64,000 nucleotides of DNA from Gemmatimonadota bacterium (GTDB lineage: Bacteria; Latescibacterota; UBA2968; GCA-2709665): contig JAPPJY010000092.1 in NCBI GenBank assembly GCA_028874335.1, positions 18,001 to 82,000 of the forward strand, read 5' to 3'. The translations under genes were made by a program, and so were the position numbers. The notes under the pieces are model-generated. The model was not told where the DNA came from, did no database searches, and saw nothing but the letters and a program-made list of their open reading frames with translations. Positions 63,614-64,000 of the stretch are shown here, one piece after another (position 1 is the first letter of the stretch; each line of letters begins with the position of its first letter).

Positions 63614-63828
63614 GAGACCACTATGATTTCTCAGAGATGAAGGGACGTAAGAATCCCTACATCAAGCACCTGAAGCAGTCTGTAACGATGCGACTCGATC
63701 GGGACACGGTCTCCTATTTCAAGGATATGGCGACGGAAGCAGGCATTCCGTACCAGACCTTGATCAATCTCTACCTTCGCGATTGCGCGGTCCATAAACG
63801 AAAGCTGCGGATGGAATGGGCTACGTAG
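63610..63828 (+). CDS. brnA: BrnA-family antitoxin (ribbon-helix-helix), intact
   Basis: 72-residue antitoxin and autorepressor. GTG at 63610 overlaps the brnT stop by four bases; TGGAGGAGA upstream is a good ribosome site. The N-terminal DHYDFSEMKGRKNPY is typical of the toxin-wrapping part, and SVTMRLDRDTVSYFKDMATE followed by AGIPYQTLINLYLRDCA is the ribbon-helix-helix DNA-binding domain. BrnA normally neutralises BrnT and represses the shared promoter. Here its toxin is broken, so it could serve only as a repressor at the 19-base palindrome upstream, or against another BrnT in the genome. Confidence 0.88.
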   Translation: MRDHYDFSEMKGRKNPYIKHLKQSVTMRLDRDTVSYFKDMATEAGIPYQTLINLYLRDCAVHKRKLRMEWAT

Positions 63829-63853
63829 CGGCATGTGTTTGAAACGAAGCTAT

Positions 63854-63880
63854 CAGCTGTCAGCTGTCAGCTGTCAGCTA
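63854..63880. repeat. Perfect tandem repeat (CAGCTGT)x3 plus partial unit
   Basis: Three exact CAGCTGT units followed by CAGCTA. Each full unit contains CAGCTG, the predicted target of the PvuII-like enzymes 6.5 kb away. Confidence 0.85.
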
Positions 63881-63941
63881 AGAGCGGAAGGCAAGAGCGA
63901 GAACCAAATCCACATCTCCCCATATTCCCTGCCTACGGCGT

Positions 63942-63968
63942 GTTCCTTTTGAAGCGACCAAAAGGAAC
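63942..63968. repeat. GTTCCTTTT/AAAAGGAAC inverted repeat at right edge
   Basis: Perfect 9-bp arms around GAAGCGACC, followed by CAAAAGTCGCC. This looks like the left part of a widespread CAAAAGGAACCAAAAG-type intergenic repeat; it may continue beyond the window. 63829-64000 has no supported gene. Confidence 0.6.
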
Positions 63969-64000
63969 CAAAAGTCGCCGCTGGGCGCGGGGCCTGCCAT

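Noticed and set aside
63854..63880. Tandem repeat as a CRISPR-like array
   Set aside because: Units are 7 bases with no spacers; no cas gene is in the window.

Overview
The window is GC-rich bacterial chromosome from an uncultured-type member of the FCB side of the tree, most like Latescibacterota (alternatives: Poribacteria, KSB1-type lineages). The signs are a GWxTD-domain protein, a PorV/PorQ-family protein beside a TonB-dependent receptor, dockerin-like EF-hand pairs of the form DFDGxGTVGFSDF, DUF6785-type membrane proteins, and many heparinase II/III-like and Gfo/Idh/MocA proteins. This placement is inference from gene content; there is no rRNA or marker gene, and I saw no tRNA.

Layout. 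1-3565 (minus strand): heparinase II/III-like protein, GNAT acetyltransferase and an AAC(3)-type acetyltransferase cut by the left edge. 3566-4324: a gene-free leader with a promoter candidate and several repeats. 4325-11868: outer-membrane block (small beta-barrel, TonB-dependent receptor, large secreted protein with a sorting-type C-terminus, PorV/PorQ-like barrel). 12391-19504: a tight operon of two SUMF1/FGE-fold lipoproteins, a TPR protein, a CRTAC1/UnbV beta-propeller and a TPR-GWxTD protein. 19640-29604: Gfo/Idh/MocA oxidoreductase and three heparinase-fold proteins, one a very large fusion to a C-terminal beta-propeller. 29712-35412: CNNM/CorC-type membrane protein, orphan DNA methyltransferase, secreted SpoIVB-S55-like protein with dockerin-like repeats, and another oxidoreductase. 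35772-55548: a further heparinase-like protein, two DUF6785-type transporters flanking a degenerate M28-peptidase/FtsX fusion, then two more lyase/propeller giants. 55831-57380: an AT-richer island holding a divergent PvuII-type restriction-modification pair. 57596-62936: two more oxidoreductases, a BNR-repeat sialidase-like protein, a PhyH-type dioxygenase and a PcRGLX-like protein. 63125-63828: a brnTA toxin-antitoxin locus whose toxin gene is interrupted by a small MITE-like insertion.

Taken together, 19-63 kb (with 1-3.6 kb) looks like an accessory region for uptake and breakdown of acidic, uronate-containing glycans: lyase-fold proteins, sialidase-like and rhamnogalacturonan-lyase-like proteins, sugar oxidoreductases and dedicated membrane carriers. 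There is no SusD and no obvious ABC importer, so uptake is unexplained. Small dispersed repeats are unusually patterned: one 168-bp family (three copies) sits directly behind stop codons, and one 160-bp family (two copies) sits just ahead of operon starts.

The items most worth following are the three cytoplasmic-looking lyase/beta-propeller fusions (one without the catalytic histidines), the pseudo-peptidase/permease between twin transporters, the PvuII-like system with no room for a controller gene, and the broken brnT beside an intact brnA and operator.
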